Assembly: GCA_002440665.1 (NCBI GenBank)
Contig: DJUX01000030.1
Span: 1 to 64,000, forward strand
Direction of reading: 5' to 3'
Length of the DNA stretch: 64,000 bases
Source: Dechloromonas sp. UBA6271
GTDB taxonomy: Bacteria > Pseudomonadota > Gammaproteobacteria > Burkholderiales > Rhodocyclaceae
The notes under the pieces: generated by a model
Told to the model about the DNA's origin: nothing
Seen by the model: only the letters and a program-made list of their open reading frames with translations
Database searches by the model: none
Position numbers and translations under genes: made by a program
Shown here: positions 19,961 through 29,034 of the stretch, in pieces
Layout: the number at the start of each line of letters is the position of its first letter
How positions within the stretch are numbered: position 1 is the first letter of the stretch

Positions 19961-21309
19961 GACTGCAAGCCCTTCACTGCCACGATGAAGGCCTCGGCTC
20001 GCTGCGCGTAGTTGCGGTACATGTCAAGGCTGGCGCAGGCCGGCGACAGCAGCACGCAATCGCCCGTCCGAGCCTGGGCGGCCAGCCAGCGCACGGCGGC
20101 CTCCATGTCGCCGACGATGCACGTCGGCACGCCGCTGCCTTCGAGCGCCATGCCGATGGCGGCGGCATCGCGGCCGATCAGCGCCACAGCTCGACCGTGT
20201 TTTTCGAGCGCCGGTTTCAAGGGCGAGAAATCCTGGCCCTTGCCGTCGCCGCCGAGGACGATGGCAACCTTGCGCCCCATCCCTTCGATGGCGGCCAGCG
20301 TGGCGCCAACGTTGGTGCCCTTGGAATCGTCGACGTAGACGACACCGGCGATCTCGGCGACTTTTTCGACGCGGTGCGGCAGGCCGATGAAGGACTTCAG
20401 CGGCGCGACCAGACGTTCCGGCGCGACGCCGATGGCATCGCACAGGGCCAGCGCCGCCATCGCGTTGGCGGCGTTGTGCAAACCGGCCAGTTGCAGGGAG
20501 TCGACCGCAACCAGCGGCGTGGCACCCTTGCAGATCGCGCCGTCGACCAGGCCGTAGTCCAGCCCGCGCGGCGCCGCGTTCAGGCCGAATGTCAGCATCT
20601 TGCGCCCGCAACGGCCATTGGCCATCGACCAGTCGTCGTCACGATTGAGGATCATCGCGCCCTTGCCCTGGAAGACGCGCGATTTGGCGGCGGCATAATT
20701 GGCCAGGCTGCCGTCGTAGCGGTCGAGATGATCTTCCGAAACGTTGAGCACGGTCGCCGCGTCAGCCTTGAGGTGGAAGGTCGTTTCGAGCTGGAAGCTG
20801 GACAGCTCGACCACCCAGACTTGCGGCACATTGCCGGCATCCAGCGCATCCATCAGCGCATTGAGGGCCGACGGCGAGATGTTGCCGCAGGCGATGGCCG
20901 GCACGCCTGCAGCGTTCAGCAGATGGGCGGTCAGCGCCGTCGTGGTCGTCTTGCCGTTGCTGCCGGTGATGGCGATGATCTTCGAGCCGGGAACCTGTTC
21001 GCGCACGCCGGCGGCAAAGAGTTCGATTTCCGACACGACAGGCATGACGACCGCAGCAATCTGCGGCGTTGCCTTCGGTACGCCCGGCGACAGTGCGACG
21101 AGGTCGATGCCGGCGAAAGTGGCAGCGACGAACGGGCCGGCGATCGCTTCAGCGCCCGGCGCAACACGTTGCAGGGCTTCGACATTCGGCGGGTTGTCGC
21201 GCGAGTCGGCGACGCGGACCAACGCGCCCTGACGATGCAGCCATTTGGCCATCGCCAGCCCCGACTCACCGAGTCCGACGACCAGAACGCGTTTGCCCTT
21301 GAATTCCAT
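19957..21309 (-). CDS. murD: UDP-N-acetylmuramoyl-L-alanine--D-glutamate ligase
   Basis: 450 residues. N-terminal Rossmann start VLVVGLGESGLAMAKWL, P-loop TGSNGKTTTTALT at about 115-127, ELSSFQLETT, LNVSEDHLDRYDG and VDDSKGTNVGAT. It adds D-Glu to the muropeptide. Its start touches the mraY stop with a one-base overlap. A GTYGACCGCA motif copy lies at 20500. Confidence 0.97.
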   Translation of the reverse strand: MEFKGKRVLVVGLGESGLAMAKWLHRQGALVRVADSRDNPPNVEALQRVAPGAEAIAGPFVAATFAGIDLVALSPGVPKATPQIAAVVMPVVSEIELFAAGVREQVPGSKIIAITGSNGKTTTTALTAHLLNAAGVPAIACGNISPSALNALMDALDAGNVPQVWVVELSSFQLETTFHLKADAATVLNVSEDHLDRYDGSLANYAAAKSRVFQGKGAMILNRDDDWSMANGRCGRKMLTFGLNAAPRGLDYGLVDGAICKGATPLVAVDSLQLAGLHNAANAMAALALCDAIGVAPERLVAPLKSFIGLPHRVEKVAEIAGVVYVDDSKGTNVGATLAAIEGMGRKVAIVLGGDGKGQDFSPLKPALEKHGRAVALIGRDAAAIGMALEGSGVPTCIVGDMEAAVRWLAAQARTGDCVLLSPACASLDMYRNYAQRAEAFIVAVKGLQS

Positions 21310-22412
21310 CAGCGCAGCTTCAGCGAAGAGAGCCCGACCAGCACGAGCATGATGGTGATGATCCAGAAGCGGACGACGACCTGCGTCTCCTTCCAGCCCG
21401 TTTGTTCGAAGTGGTGGTGCAGCGGCGCCATGCGCAGGATGCGCCGGCCCTCGCCGAATTTTTTCTTGGTGTATTTGAAGTAGCTGACCTGCAACATCAC
21501 CGACAGCGTCTCGACGACGAAGACGCCGCCCATGATCAGCAGCACGATTTCCTGGCGCAGGATCACCGCCACGGTGCCGAGCGCGGCGCCGAGCGCCAGC
21601 GCACCGACGTCACCCATGAAAACCTCGGCCGGATAGGCGTTGAACCACAGGAAGCCGAGACCGGCGCCGGCGATCGCGCCGAGCAGGATGCACAATTCGC
21701 CGGCCCCCGGCACATAGGGAATGAACAGGTATTTGGCGTAGACCGCATGGCCGGTCACATAGGCGAAGACGACGAAGGCGGCGGCAATCATCACCGTCGG
21801 CATGATGGCGAGACCGTCGAGACCGTCGGTCAGGTTGACCGCATTGCTGGTGCCGACAATGACGAAGTAGGTCAGCGTGATAAAGCCGACGACGCCCAGT
21901 GGATAGGCGACGGTCTTGAAGAAGGGAACGATCAGCTCGGTTTGCGCCCCCGACTTGGCCGAGAAGGCGAGGAACAGGGCGGCGCCGAGGCCGAGCAGCG
22001 ACTGCCAGAAATATTTCCATTTGGCCGACAGACCTTTCGGGTCGCGGTACACCACCTTCTTCCAGTCGTCGTACCAGCCGACAATGCCGTAGCCAAGGGT
22101 GACGACCAGCACTGTCCACACGTACTTGTTGGTCAGGTCGCCCCACAGCAGGGTCGTGATGCCGATGGCGATCAGGATCAGCACGCCACCCATGGTCGGC
22201 GTCCCGGATTTGACCAGATGCGTCTGCGGGCCGTCGGTGCGCACCGCCTGGCCGATCTTCTTCTCGGCCAGCCAACGGATGACGCGCGGACCGGCGGCGA
22301 AGGAAATCAGCAGCGCGGTCATCGCCGCCAGCACCGTGCGCAGCGTGATGTAGTTGAAGACATTGAAAAAACGAATGTCCTGCGCGAGCCATTGGGACAA
22401 AGCCAGCAGCAT
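21309..22412 (-). CDS. mraY: Phospho-MurNAc-pentapeptide translocase
   Basis: 367 residues, ten membrane helices. Family blocks: KKIGQAVRTDGPQTHLVKSGTPTMGG, NLTDGLDGLAIMP (catalytic Asp), WFNAYPAEVFMGDVGALALG and the terminal MAPLHHHFEQTGWKE. It forms lipid I by transferring the phospho-muropeptide to undecaprenyl phosphate. Confidence 0.98.
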   Translation of the reverse strand: MLLALSQWLAQDIRFFNVFNYITLRTVLAAMTALLISFAAGPRVIRWLAEKKIGQAVRTDGPQTHLVKSGTPTMGGVLILIAIGITTLLWGDLTNKYVWTVLVVTLGYGIVGWYDDWKKVVYRDPKGLSAKWKYFWQSLLGLGAALFLAFSAKSGAQTELIVPFFKTVAYPLGVVGFITLTYFVIVGTSNAVNLTDGLDGLAIMPTVMIAAAFVVFAYVTGHAVYAKYLFIPYVPGAGELCILLGAIAGAGLGFLWFNAYPAEVFMGDVGALALGAALGTVAVILRQEIVLLIMGGVFVVETLSVMLQVSYFKYTKKKFGEGRRILRMAPLHHHFEQTGWKETQVVVRFWIITIMLVLVGLSSLKLR

Positions 22413-23773
22413 CAGTTTTTCTCCTCGGCGGCGATGGCGTCGGCCACCCGCTCCATCTTCATGAAGCGCGAGCCCTTCACCAGCACGGTGGTTTCGGGCC
22501 CCAATTCCTTGTTGACCGCAGCAATCAGCTTGTCGATATTGCAGAAATGCCGTGCGCCCTCGCCGAAGTTGCGCACCGCCTGCTGGCTGGCGTCGCCCAG
22601 CGCGAACAGGCGATCAATGCCCTGGCTCTTGGCGTAACCGCCGATTTCGTCGTGATACTGGCCGCTGGCCTCGCCAATTTCGCCCATGTCGCCGAGCACC
22701 AGGACCTTGTGGCCGATCGTCGCCGCCAGCACATCAATCCCGGCGCGCACCGAATCCGGATTGGCGTTGTAGGTATCGTCGAGCACCACGGCACCAGCGA
22801 TGCCCGGGCGCTTTTGCAGCCGCCCCTTGACCCCGGCGAAGCTTTCCAGCCCGGCGACCACGGCCGGCAGCGGCACGCCGGCGGCCAGGCAGGCAGCGGC
22901 AGCGGCGACAGCATTGCGGGCGTTGTGGCGGCCGGGCACCGGCAACCGCAATTCGGTTTTTCCTTCCGCCGACTGCAGCGCAAGTTCTGTTTCCAGCGCG
23001 TGCTGCCGCACCGCGCCGAGGACATCTGCCGAGCGCTCGATCCCGAAGCTGCGTACCGCATGCGCGCCCGCCATCTGGCGCCAGAGACCCGCATAGGCAT
23101 CGTCGGCATTGACCACGGCGACACCGTCGGCAGTCAGTCCGCTGAAGATGCTGCCCTTCTCGCGCGCTACTTCGTCCATGTCGCCCATCCCTTCGAGGTG
23201 GGCGCGCTGCGCATTGGTTATAACGGCCACGGTCGGGGCGCCGAGGGGCGCGAGATAGGCGATCTCGCCGGGATGATTCATGCCCATCTCGATGACCGCC
23301 GCCCGATGACCGGCATTCAGGCCGAGCAGGGTCAGCGGCAGGCCGATGTCGTTGTTCAGGTTGCCACGTGTCGCCAGCACCGCATCGCCGAATTGCGCCT
23401 TGAGAATGGCGGCGATCATTTCCTTGGTCGTCGTCTTGCCGTTCGAACCGGTGACGGCGATGACCGGCAGGCTAAAGCGGGCGCGCCAGGCGGCGGCCAG
23501 CCTGCCGAGCGCGATCCGCGTATCGGCGACAACCAGTGCCGAAACGCCGGCCGGCACCCGCGCCGCATCGTTCACCAGCAGCGCCGTGGCGCCCGCCGCG
23601 ACGGCCTGATCGAGGAAATCATGCGCATCGAAACGCTCGCCGCGCAACGCGACGAACAACTGTCCGCCAGCAATCGCCCGGGTGTCGGTGGACACGCCGG
23701 AAATTTCCCGGTCATCGCCATGCAGGCAGCCGCCGGTGGCGCCCTGGACTTCGGAGAGCAACCAGTTCATCAC
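22412..23773 (-). CDS. murF: UDP-MurNAc-tripeptide--D-Ala-D-Ala ligase
   Basis: 453 residues. P-loop TGSNGKTTTKEMI at about 109-121, EMGMNHPGEIAYL, NADDAYAGLW, GRHNARNAVAAAA and LDDTYNANPDS, all typical of MurF. It completes the UDP-MurNAc pentapeptide using the dipeptide made by Ddl. Its start overlaps the murE stop by four bases. A motif copy lies at 22511. Confidence 0.97.
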   Translation of the reverse strand: MMNWLLSEVQGATGGCLHGDDREISGVSTDTRAIAGGQLFVALRGERFDAHDFLDQAVAAGATALLVNDAARVPAGVSALVVADTRIALGRLAAAWRARFSLPVIAVTGSNGKTTTKEMIAAILKAQFGDAVLATRGNLNNDIGLPLTLLGLNAGHRAAVIEMGMNHPGEIAYLAPLGAPTVAVITNAQRAHLEGMGDMDEVAREKGSIFSGLTADGVAVVNADDAYAGLWRQMAGAHAVRSFGIERSADVLGAVRQHALETELALQSAEGKTELRLPVPGRHNARNAVAAAAACLAAGVPLPAVVAGLESFAGVKGRLQKRPGIAGAVVLDDTYNANPDSVRAGIDVLAATIGHKVLVLGDMGEIGEASGQYHDEIGGYAKSQGIDRLFALGDASQQAVRNFGEGARHFCNIDKLIAAVNKELGPETTVLVKGSRFMKMERVADAIAAEEKN

Positions 23774-25233
23774 GCCACCTCCCGCCGGCCCTGGCGGCGC
23801 AGCTCGAGCGCGCCGCGCGCCTGTTCAAGATCGGAGAACGGCGTCCGCACGCCAGCACTTTCCTGGTAAGCCTCATGCCCCTTGCCGGCCAGCAGCACGA
23901 CATCCGCGTCCGCTGCAGCCGCGACAGCACGGCGGATGGCCAGCGCGCGGTCGGCTTCGGATTCGGCCTGCGCCGTACCGGCCCGGATGTCGGCAATGAT
24001 CTGCACCGGATCTTCGCTGCGCGGGTTGTCGCTGGTCAGCAGCACGCGGTCGGCGAGACGGGCAGCCACTTCACCCATCTGCGGACGCTTGCCCTTGTCG
24101 CGGTCGCCGCCGCAACCGAACACCACACACAGCCGGCCGCCGCGCGCCGCTGCAACGTCGCGCAGAGTCAGCAACACATTTTCCAGGGCGTCCGGCGTGT
24201 GCGCATAATCGACCACGACCAGCGGCTCGCCGGTGCCGCCCAGGCGCTCCATGCGGCCGGCCGGCGCCTGCAATGCCGACAAGCGGCGCGCGACTTCGGC
24301 GGCTTCGACACCGGCGTCGTGCAGGACGGCAGCCACAGCCAGCAGGTTGGAAATGTTGTAGCGCCCAAGCAATGCGGTTTCGACCTCGGCGCGGCCGTTC
24401 GGCAGAACCAGGGTGAAGCACTGGCCATGCGCCGTATCGCGCAGCTGTTCGGCACGTACGGCCGCCGCCTCGCCAATCGCGTAGCCGAGGACCGTACGGG
24501 CCGTGGTTTCAGCAATCAACTTGCGGCCGAGCGCATCGTCGAGATTGACAATCGCCGTGCGCAACCCTGACCAGGCGAAGAGCTTTTCCTTCGCCGCTGC
24601 GTAGGCTTCCATGCTGCCGTGGTAATCGAGATGGTCGCGGGTGAAATTGGTGAACACCGCGACATCGACCCGGGCGCCGTTCATGCGCCCCTCCTCGATC
24701 CCGATCGAACTCGCCTCGAGCGCGCACGCCGTCGCCCCGGCTCTCCGGAAGCCGGCCAGCAGGCGTATCAGCGTCGTCGCTTCCGGAGTCGTGAAGCCGG
24801 TCTCGGCAAGCGCTCCCGGGAAGCCGGCACCCAGCGTGCCGATAACAGCACAGCGGCCGGCGTGGGCACTGGCGATGAACTGGCTGACCGTGGTCTTGCC
24901 GTTGGTGCCGGTGATGGCGATGAGGGACAGGCCTTCGCTCGGCCCTCCATACACGGCATGCGCCAGCGGACCGGCCAGCGCACGCAGGCCGTCGACCTGG
25001 AGGTTTGCTGCGGTCAACGCCGGATTCCAGGCAAAATCGCCGCCTGCCTGCCACAGCACGGCAACCGCGCCGCGCTCAATGGCGTCGGGAATGTAACGGC
25101 GCCCATCGGCCAGGTCCCCGGGATAAGCGAGGAAAAGATCACCGGGCTGCACCTGGCGACTGTCATCGGCCACCCCGGCGGGCTGGATGCCCAGCGCCTT
25201 CAGGCGAACGAGAAGTTCCGGCACGCTGCTCAC
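23770..25233 (-). CDS. murE: UDP-MurNAc-dipeptide--meso-diaminopimelate ligase
   Basis: 487 residues. P-loop TGTNGKTTVSQFI, ALEASSIGIEEGR, and DNPRSEDP near residue 405, the motif that selects meso-diaminopimelate over lysine (family knowledge). This implies Gram-negative type peptidoglycan. The start overlaps the ftsI stop. The motif copy at 25009 is read as Leu-Thr-Ala-Ala here, a different register from most other copies. Confidence 0.97.
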   Translation of the reverse strand: MSSVPELLVRLKALGIQPAGVADDSRQVQPGDLFLAYPGDLADGRRYIPDAIERGAVAVLWQAGGDFAWNPALTAANLQVDGLRALAGPLAHAVYGGPSEGLSLIAITGTNGKTTVSQFIASAHAGRCAVIGTLGAGFPGALAETGFTTPEATTLIRLLAGFRRAGATACALEASSIGIEEGRMNGARVDVAVFTNFTRDHLDYHGSMEAYAAAKEKLFAWSGLRTAIVNLDDALGRKLIAETTARTVLGYAIGEAAAVRAEQLRDTAHGQCFTLVLPNGRAEVETALLGRYNISNLLAVAAVLHDAGVEAAEVARRLSALQAPAGRMERLGGTGEPLVVVDYAHTPDALENVLLTLRDVAAARGGRLCVVFGCGGDRDKGKRPQMGEVAARLADRVLLTSDNPRSEDPVQIIADIRAGTAQAESEADRALAIRRAVAAAADADVVLLAGKGHEAYQESAGVRTPFSDLEQARGALELRRQGRREVA

Positions 25234-26978
25234 AGCCGCCCTTTCCGGTTATCCGCATCGGCCACCTGCAGTAGCGCATCAGGCGTTATGCCGAGGGTGC
25301 GCAGCGAGGCGCCCATCACCTGCGAGAAAACCGGCGCCGCCACCTCGCCGCCATAGTGCTTGCCGGCGCTGGGTTCGTCGATCATCACGGCAACGATCAA
25401 GCGGGGATCGGAGACCGGCGCGAAGCCGACAAAGGCCGAGACGTACTTGTTGGCATAGACCCCGCCCTCCAGCTTGTGGGCAGTCCCGGTCTTGCCGCCA
25501 ACCCGGTAGCCTGGCACACGCGCCTTGGGGGCCGTACCCTCCGGCCCCGCCGCCATTTCGAGCATGGCCCGCATTTCGCGCGCGGTCTGCACCGAGAATA
25601 CCGGAACGCCGTGAACCATGGGCTCGTCAGTCTTGAGCAGCGAAAGCGGGATCAGGTCACCATCACGCGCGAACACCGAATAGGCGCGCGCCAGCTGGAT
25701 CAGGCTGACCGAAATGCCGTGCCCGTAGGACATCGTCGCCTGCTCGATCGGCCGCCAGTTCTTCCATGGCCGCAGACGACCCGTGACCTCCCCCGGGAAG
25801 CCGAGTTGCGGCAGCTGCCCGAAACCGACCGCGTCGAACATCTGCCACATCTCCTGCGACGGCAGGGTCAGCGCCATCTTGGTGACGCCGACGTTGGACG
25901 ATTTCTGGATCACCTGCGCCACGGTCAGCGCGCCATGCGGGTGGGCATCGGAGATGGTGGCATTGCCGATGGTGATCCGGCCCGGCGCGCAGTTGATCAC
26001 CGTGTCGGGACGGAACTTGCCCTTTTCCATGGCCAGCGCCGCGGTAAACGGCTTCAGGGTCGAACCCGGCTCGAAGGTGTCGGTCAGCGCCCGATTGCGC
26101 AACTGCGCCCCCGACAGGGTTTCGCGATTATTCGGGTTATAGGTCGGCAGGTTGACCAGCGCCAGAATCTCGCCGGTCCGCGCATCGATGACGATGGCTC
26201 CACCGGCCTTGGCCTTGTTGGTTTCGACCGCCGCCTTGAGTTGACTGTAGGCCAGGTACTGGATCTTGGAATCGAGCGCCAGCCGAACGTCCTTGCCATC
26301 CTGCGGCGGCTTCAGCGCGCCGACGTCCTCGATGATGTTGCCGCGTCGGTCGCGAATCACGCTGCGGCTGCCGGAACGCCCGATAAGGCTTGGCTGGAAC
26401 GCCAGCTCGACGCCCTCGAGACCCTTGTCGTCGACACCGGTAAAGCCGACGATGTGCGCCGTCATGTCGCCGGTCGGATAGTAACGGCGGTATTCCTTTT
26501 CCTGATGCACACCGGGCAGTTTGAGCGCAGCGATGCGGTCTGCGGTTTCCGGCGGCACCTGGCGCTTGACGAAGACGAAGGTCTTTTCCGGCGCGATTTT
26601 GCCATCTAGCTCGCGCACGCCGATGTCGAGCAAGGCGGCGAGTTGCTGCTTCTGCGCCGCGCTCATGGTCCGCGCGTCGCCGGGAATTGCCCAGATCGAC
26701 TTCATAGGTGTCGATACGGCCAGCAGGTCGCCATTGCGGTCGATGATCTTGCCGCGCGAGGCCGAGACCTCGATATCGCGGCGGTAGCGCGACTCACCCT
26801 TTTCCTGCAGAAAATCGTTGTTGATGACCTGCAGATAGAAGCCACGCCCGACCAGCGCCGCAAAGGCGCCCATCAGCAGCAGGCCGACGGTACGCGAACG
26901 CCAGCCCTGCAGGGCCAGTTGCAGGACCGGGCTTTCAGCGAAGCGATGACCGCGTTGCGGGCGACGGCGAACGACCAT
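25230..26978 (-). CDS. ftsI: Peptidoglycan transpeptidase (PBP3)
   Basis: 582 residues: one N-terminal membrane anchor (about 30-50), a PBP dimerisation domain starting SRGKIIDRNGDLLAVS, and a transpeptidase domain with SxxK in EPGSTLKPF (about residue 300), SxN in KSSNVG and KTG in VGGKTGTAHK. It crosslinks septal peptidoglycan with FtsW. The stop of ftsL and its ATG share one base. Confidence 0.97.
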   Translation of the reverse strand: MVVRRRPQRGHRFAESPVLQLALQGWRSRTVGLLLMGAFAALVGRGFYLQVINNDFLQEKGESRYRRDIEVSASRGKIIDRNGDLLAVSTPMKSIWAIPGDARTMSAAQKQQLAALLDIGVRELDGKIAPEKTFVFVKRQVPPETADRIAALKLPGVHQEKEYRRYYPTGDMTAHIVGFTGVDDKGLEGVELAFQPSLIGRSGSRSVIRDRRGNIIEDVGALKPPQDGKDVRLALDSKIQYLAYSQLKAAVETNKAKAGGAIVIDARTGEILALVNLPTYNPNNRETLSGAQLRNRALTDTFEPGSTLKPFTAALAMEKGKFRPDTVINCAPGRITIGNATISDAHPHGALTVAQVIQKSSNVGVTKMALTLPSQEMWQMFDAVGFGQLPQLGFPGEVTGRLRPWKNWRPIEQATMSYGHGISVSLIQLARAYSVFARDGDLIPLSLLKTDEPMVHGVPVFSVQTAREMRAMLEMAAGPEGTAPKARVPGYRVGGKTGTAHKLEGGVYANKYVSAFVGFAPVSDPRLIVAVMIDEPSAGKHYGGEVAAPVFSQVMGASLRTLGITPDALLQVADADNRKGRL

Positions 26979-27271
26979 CAGCGCACCGCCTTCTTCTTCG
27001 GCGCCGCAGCGACGGGCTTGTCCACCACTTTGCCCACGGCATCCGGCGTGACCATGTGCAGACGGTCACGCGCGATCTTTTCGATCCGCGGATGCGTCGC
27101 CCAAGTGGATAACTCCAACTGCAGTTGCCCGTATTCGATATCCAGCTTGCGCACCCGCTCCTGCTCACCCTCCAGATCCTGAAACAGCTTGCGCGCGCGG
27201 TGCTGGGAGGTCACCACACCCAGTGCACAAACGACGGCGATCAGAAGAAGGATCATGTTGAAACGGACCAT
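26978..27271 (-). CDS. ftsL: Cell division protein FtsL
   Basis: 97 residues: one N-terminal membrane helix (about 3-20) followed by a coiled coil rich in Leu and Arg (ARKLFQDLEGEQERVRKLDIEYGQLQLEL). It forms the FtsQLB complex. Sequence is poorly conserved in the family, so the call rests on the topology, the length and the position between rsmH and ftsI. The Lys-rich C-terminus is usual for betaproteobacteria. Confidence 0.93.
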   Translation of the reverse strand: MVRFNMILLLIAVVCALGVVTSQHRARKLFQDLEGEQERVRKLDIEYGQLQLELSTWATHPRIEKIARDRLHMVTPDAVGKVVDKPVAAAPKKKAVR

Positions 27272-28197
27272 TACAGTTTTTCGGCAACGCGCATCACGGC
27301 GCTGCGCGCCCGCGGATTGGCGGCGACTTCACCGGCCGATGGCTTGATCGCCTTGCCGACCAGGCGCAGCTTCGGTTTCGGCAACTGATCGGCGCGCAGC
27401 GGTAGATTCTTCGGCAGGTCATCGGCGGTCGACTGCCCGCGCATGAAGTTTTTGACGATACGGTCTTCCAGCGAATGAAAGGAGATGACCACCAGCCGCC
27501 CGCCCGGCTTCAGCAGTTCAAGCGCCTGCGGCAGGGCTATTTCCAGCTGGCCGAGTTCCTGATTGATATGAATCCGTAGAGCTTGAAAGCTGCGCGTCGC
27601 CGCGTCCTGCCCTGGCTCACGGGTGCGCACGGCCGCGCGTACAAGGGCCGCAAACTGCGCTGTTGTGACAATAGGTTGTTCGAGCCGAGCAGCCACAACC
27701 TTCTTTGCAATCTGGAAAGCAAACCGTTCTTCGCCATAGCTCCTAATGACCTCCGTTATGTCTCTTATTTCAGCCCGCGCCAGCCATTCGGCCGCCGTTT
27801 CGCCCCGCGTGGTATCCATGCGCATGTCCAGCGGCGCGTCATGGCGAAAGCTGAAACCGCGCTCACCTTCATCGATTTGTGGCGACGACACGCCGATGTC
27901 GAAGAGAATTCCATCCACGTCGCGCAGGCCCGCCTCGCGCGCGGCGGCGCCAATTTCGCCGAACGAGCGATGGATCAGCCGAAAACGCGGATCGTTGATT
28001 GCCGCACCGGAGACAATCGCCTGCGGGTCGCGGTCGACGGCCACCAGGCGGCCTTTTTCACCAAGCGCCGAGAGAATGCGGCGGCTATGACCGCCGCGCC
28101 CGAACGTGGCATCCATATAGGTACCGTCAGCCTTGACCGCCAGGGAACTTACCGCCTCTTCGAGCAGCACCGTGACGTGGGTGCCACCCGCGGTCAC
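27271..28197 (-). CDS. rsmH: 16S rRNA (cytosine(1402)-N4)-methyltransferase
   Basis: 308 residues. N-terminal HVTVLLEEAVSSL, SAM motif MDATFGRGGHSRRIL, ILFDIGVSSPQID, GFSFRHDAPLDMRMD, and the C-terminal VVISFHSLEDRIVKNFMR, all diagnostic of RsmH (MraW). It methylates C1402 of 16S rRNA. The start overlaps the mraZ stop by four bases. Confidence 0.98.
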   Translation of the reverse strand: MTAGGTHVTVLLEEAVSSLAVKADGTYMDATFGRGGHSRRILSALGEKGRLVAVDRDPQAIVSGAAINDPRFRLIHRSFGEIGAAAREAGLRDVDGILFDIGVSSPQIDEGERGFSFRHDAPLDMRMDTTRGETAAEWLARAEIRDITEVIRSYGEERFAFQIAKKVVAARLEQPIVTTAQFAALVRAAVRTREPGQDAATRSFQALRIHINQELGQLEIALPQALELLKPGGRLVVISFHSLEDRIVKNFMRGQSTADDLPKNLPLRADQLPKPKLRLVGKAIKPSAGEVAANPRARSAVMRVAEKL

Positions 28198-28640
28198 AGC
28201 ACCAGATCCCCGAAACCTGGCGGCAGATCGCCGGACAGCGCCTCCGCAGCCAGGTCGTTCTGCTGCTTCCAGCCCGCCTCGCTCCAGATTTCGAAATGGC
28301 TCCCCATTCCGACCAGGTAGACGGTCTTTTCGAACTGGGCATATTCGCGCAATTCCGGCGCAACGAGAAGGCGGCCAGCCGAATCAAGTTCTTCGCTACG
28401 GGCGTTGCCGACCAGCACGCGCTTGATCGAGGCAGCGCGCGGATCGAAGCTGGAGGCCTTGAGAATCTGATCGCGGATCGGCTGCCAGGCCGGCGACGGG
28501 TAAAGCAGCAGACAGCGGTGCGGATGCGCGGTCAGAACCAGCGAGCCCTCGGCGGCGGCGAGCAGGGTCTCGCGGTGCCTTGCCGGTATGGCAAGCCGCC
28601 CCTTCGCATCCAGACTCAGTGCCGCAGCCCCCTCAAACAT
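28194..28640 (-). CDS. mraZ: Transcriptional regulator MraZ
   Basis: 148 residues from the ATG at 28638-28640. Two AbrB-like halves, each with a DxxGR signature: SLDAKGRLAIPARHRE near residue 8 and ELDSAGRLLVAPELRE near residue 84. It represses its own dcw operon by binding tandem repeats just upstream. Three 10-bp repeats with that character sit at 28656-28685. A longer frame upstream would cover those boxes and the promoter and is rejected. Confidence 0.96.
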   Translation of the reverse strand: MFEGAAALSLDAKGRLAIPARHRETLLAAAEGSLVLTAHPHRCLLLYPSPAWQPIRDQILKASSFDPRAASIKRVLVGNARSEELDSAGRLLVAPELREYAQFEKTVYLVGMGSHFEIWSEAGWKQQNDLAAEALSGDLPPGFGDLVL

Positions 28641-28655
28641 CCCGCCCCGCTCCTC

Positions 28656-28685
28656 GTTTACCCACAATTCAACACGTTTTCCCAC
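28656..28685 (-). promoter_or_regulatory. mraZ: Three tandem 10-bp MraZ-type operator repeats
   Basis: On the minus strand the three consecutive decamers are GTGGGAAAAC, GTGTTGAATT and GTGGGTAAAC. The GTGGG repeat spaced at 10 bp matches the known MraZ target pattern in E. coli. They overlap the start-point side of the promoter, as expected for a repressor site. Confidence 0.85.
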
Positions 28686-28712
28686 TTTAAGACATGATCT
28701 GACACCCGTCAA
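28684..28712 (-). promoter_or_regulatory. mraZ (dcw operon) promoter
   Basis: On the minus strand TTGACG (-35, 28707-28712) and TAAAGT (-10, 28684-28689) are separated by 17 bases. The predicted start lies inside the MraZ boxes. Confidence 0.75.
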
Positions 28713-29034
28713 TAGAAAAATCAGGGAATTTTCTTATGCAACAATGACTTACAAGCGAATCCACCGAAGAAATTTAAGGAAAATTAGCCTTAAAAATCAA
28801 TGCTAGAAATACGACTCTTAAAGTGACTTGTCAGGACTTGGGGAAAATCAAACACCCACCGACCGGCCATGCCGTCGTGGTAGAGCGTGGTGATGATTTT
28901 TGGCTACGATCGGCAGTCGACCGCAACAGGTCGGCGACCTGTGCCAAGGCATGCCCGAGGTCAGCGTCGGGCTGCGCGAGGGTGAGTCGGCCTGCCCGGA
29001 CGAAACCCAGGCAGGCCGCAAACGGCAACAGCCG
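28713..29034. other. 322-base non-coding stretch between mraZ and dsbC
   Basis: The left part (28713-28850) is AT-rich and serves the mraZ side. The right part is GC-rich and holds a motif copy with an attached stem-loop (28916-28942) and, beyond it, a GGCCTGCC/GGCAGGCC inverted repeat at about 28986-29015 that may end the dsbC transcript. Short frames exist on both strands but none has a ribosome site or recognisable product. Confidence 0.6.
28916..28942 (+). repeat. Intergenic motif copy fused to a stem-loop
   Basis: GTCGACCGCAACAG (28916-28929) overlaps a perfect 7-bp stem ACAGGTC/GACCTGT with a 3-base loop (28926-28942). Confidence 0.8.
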
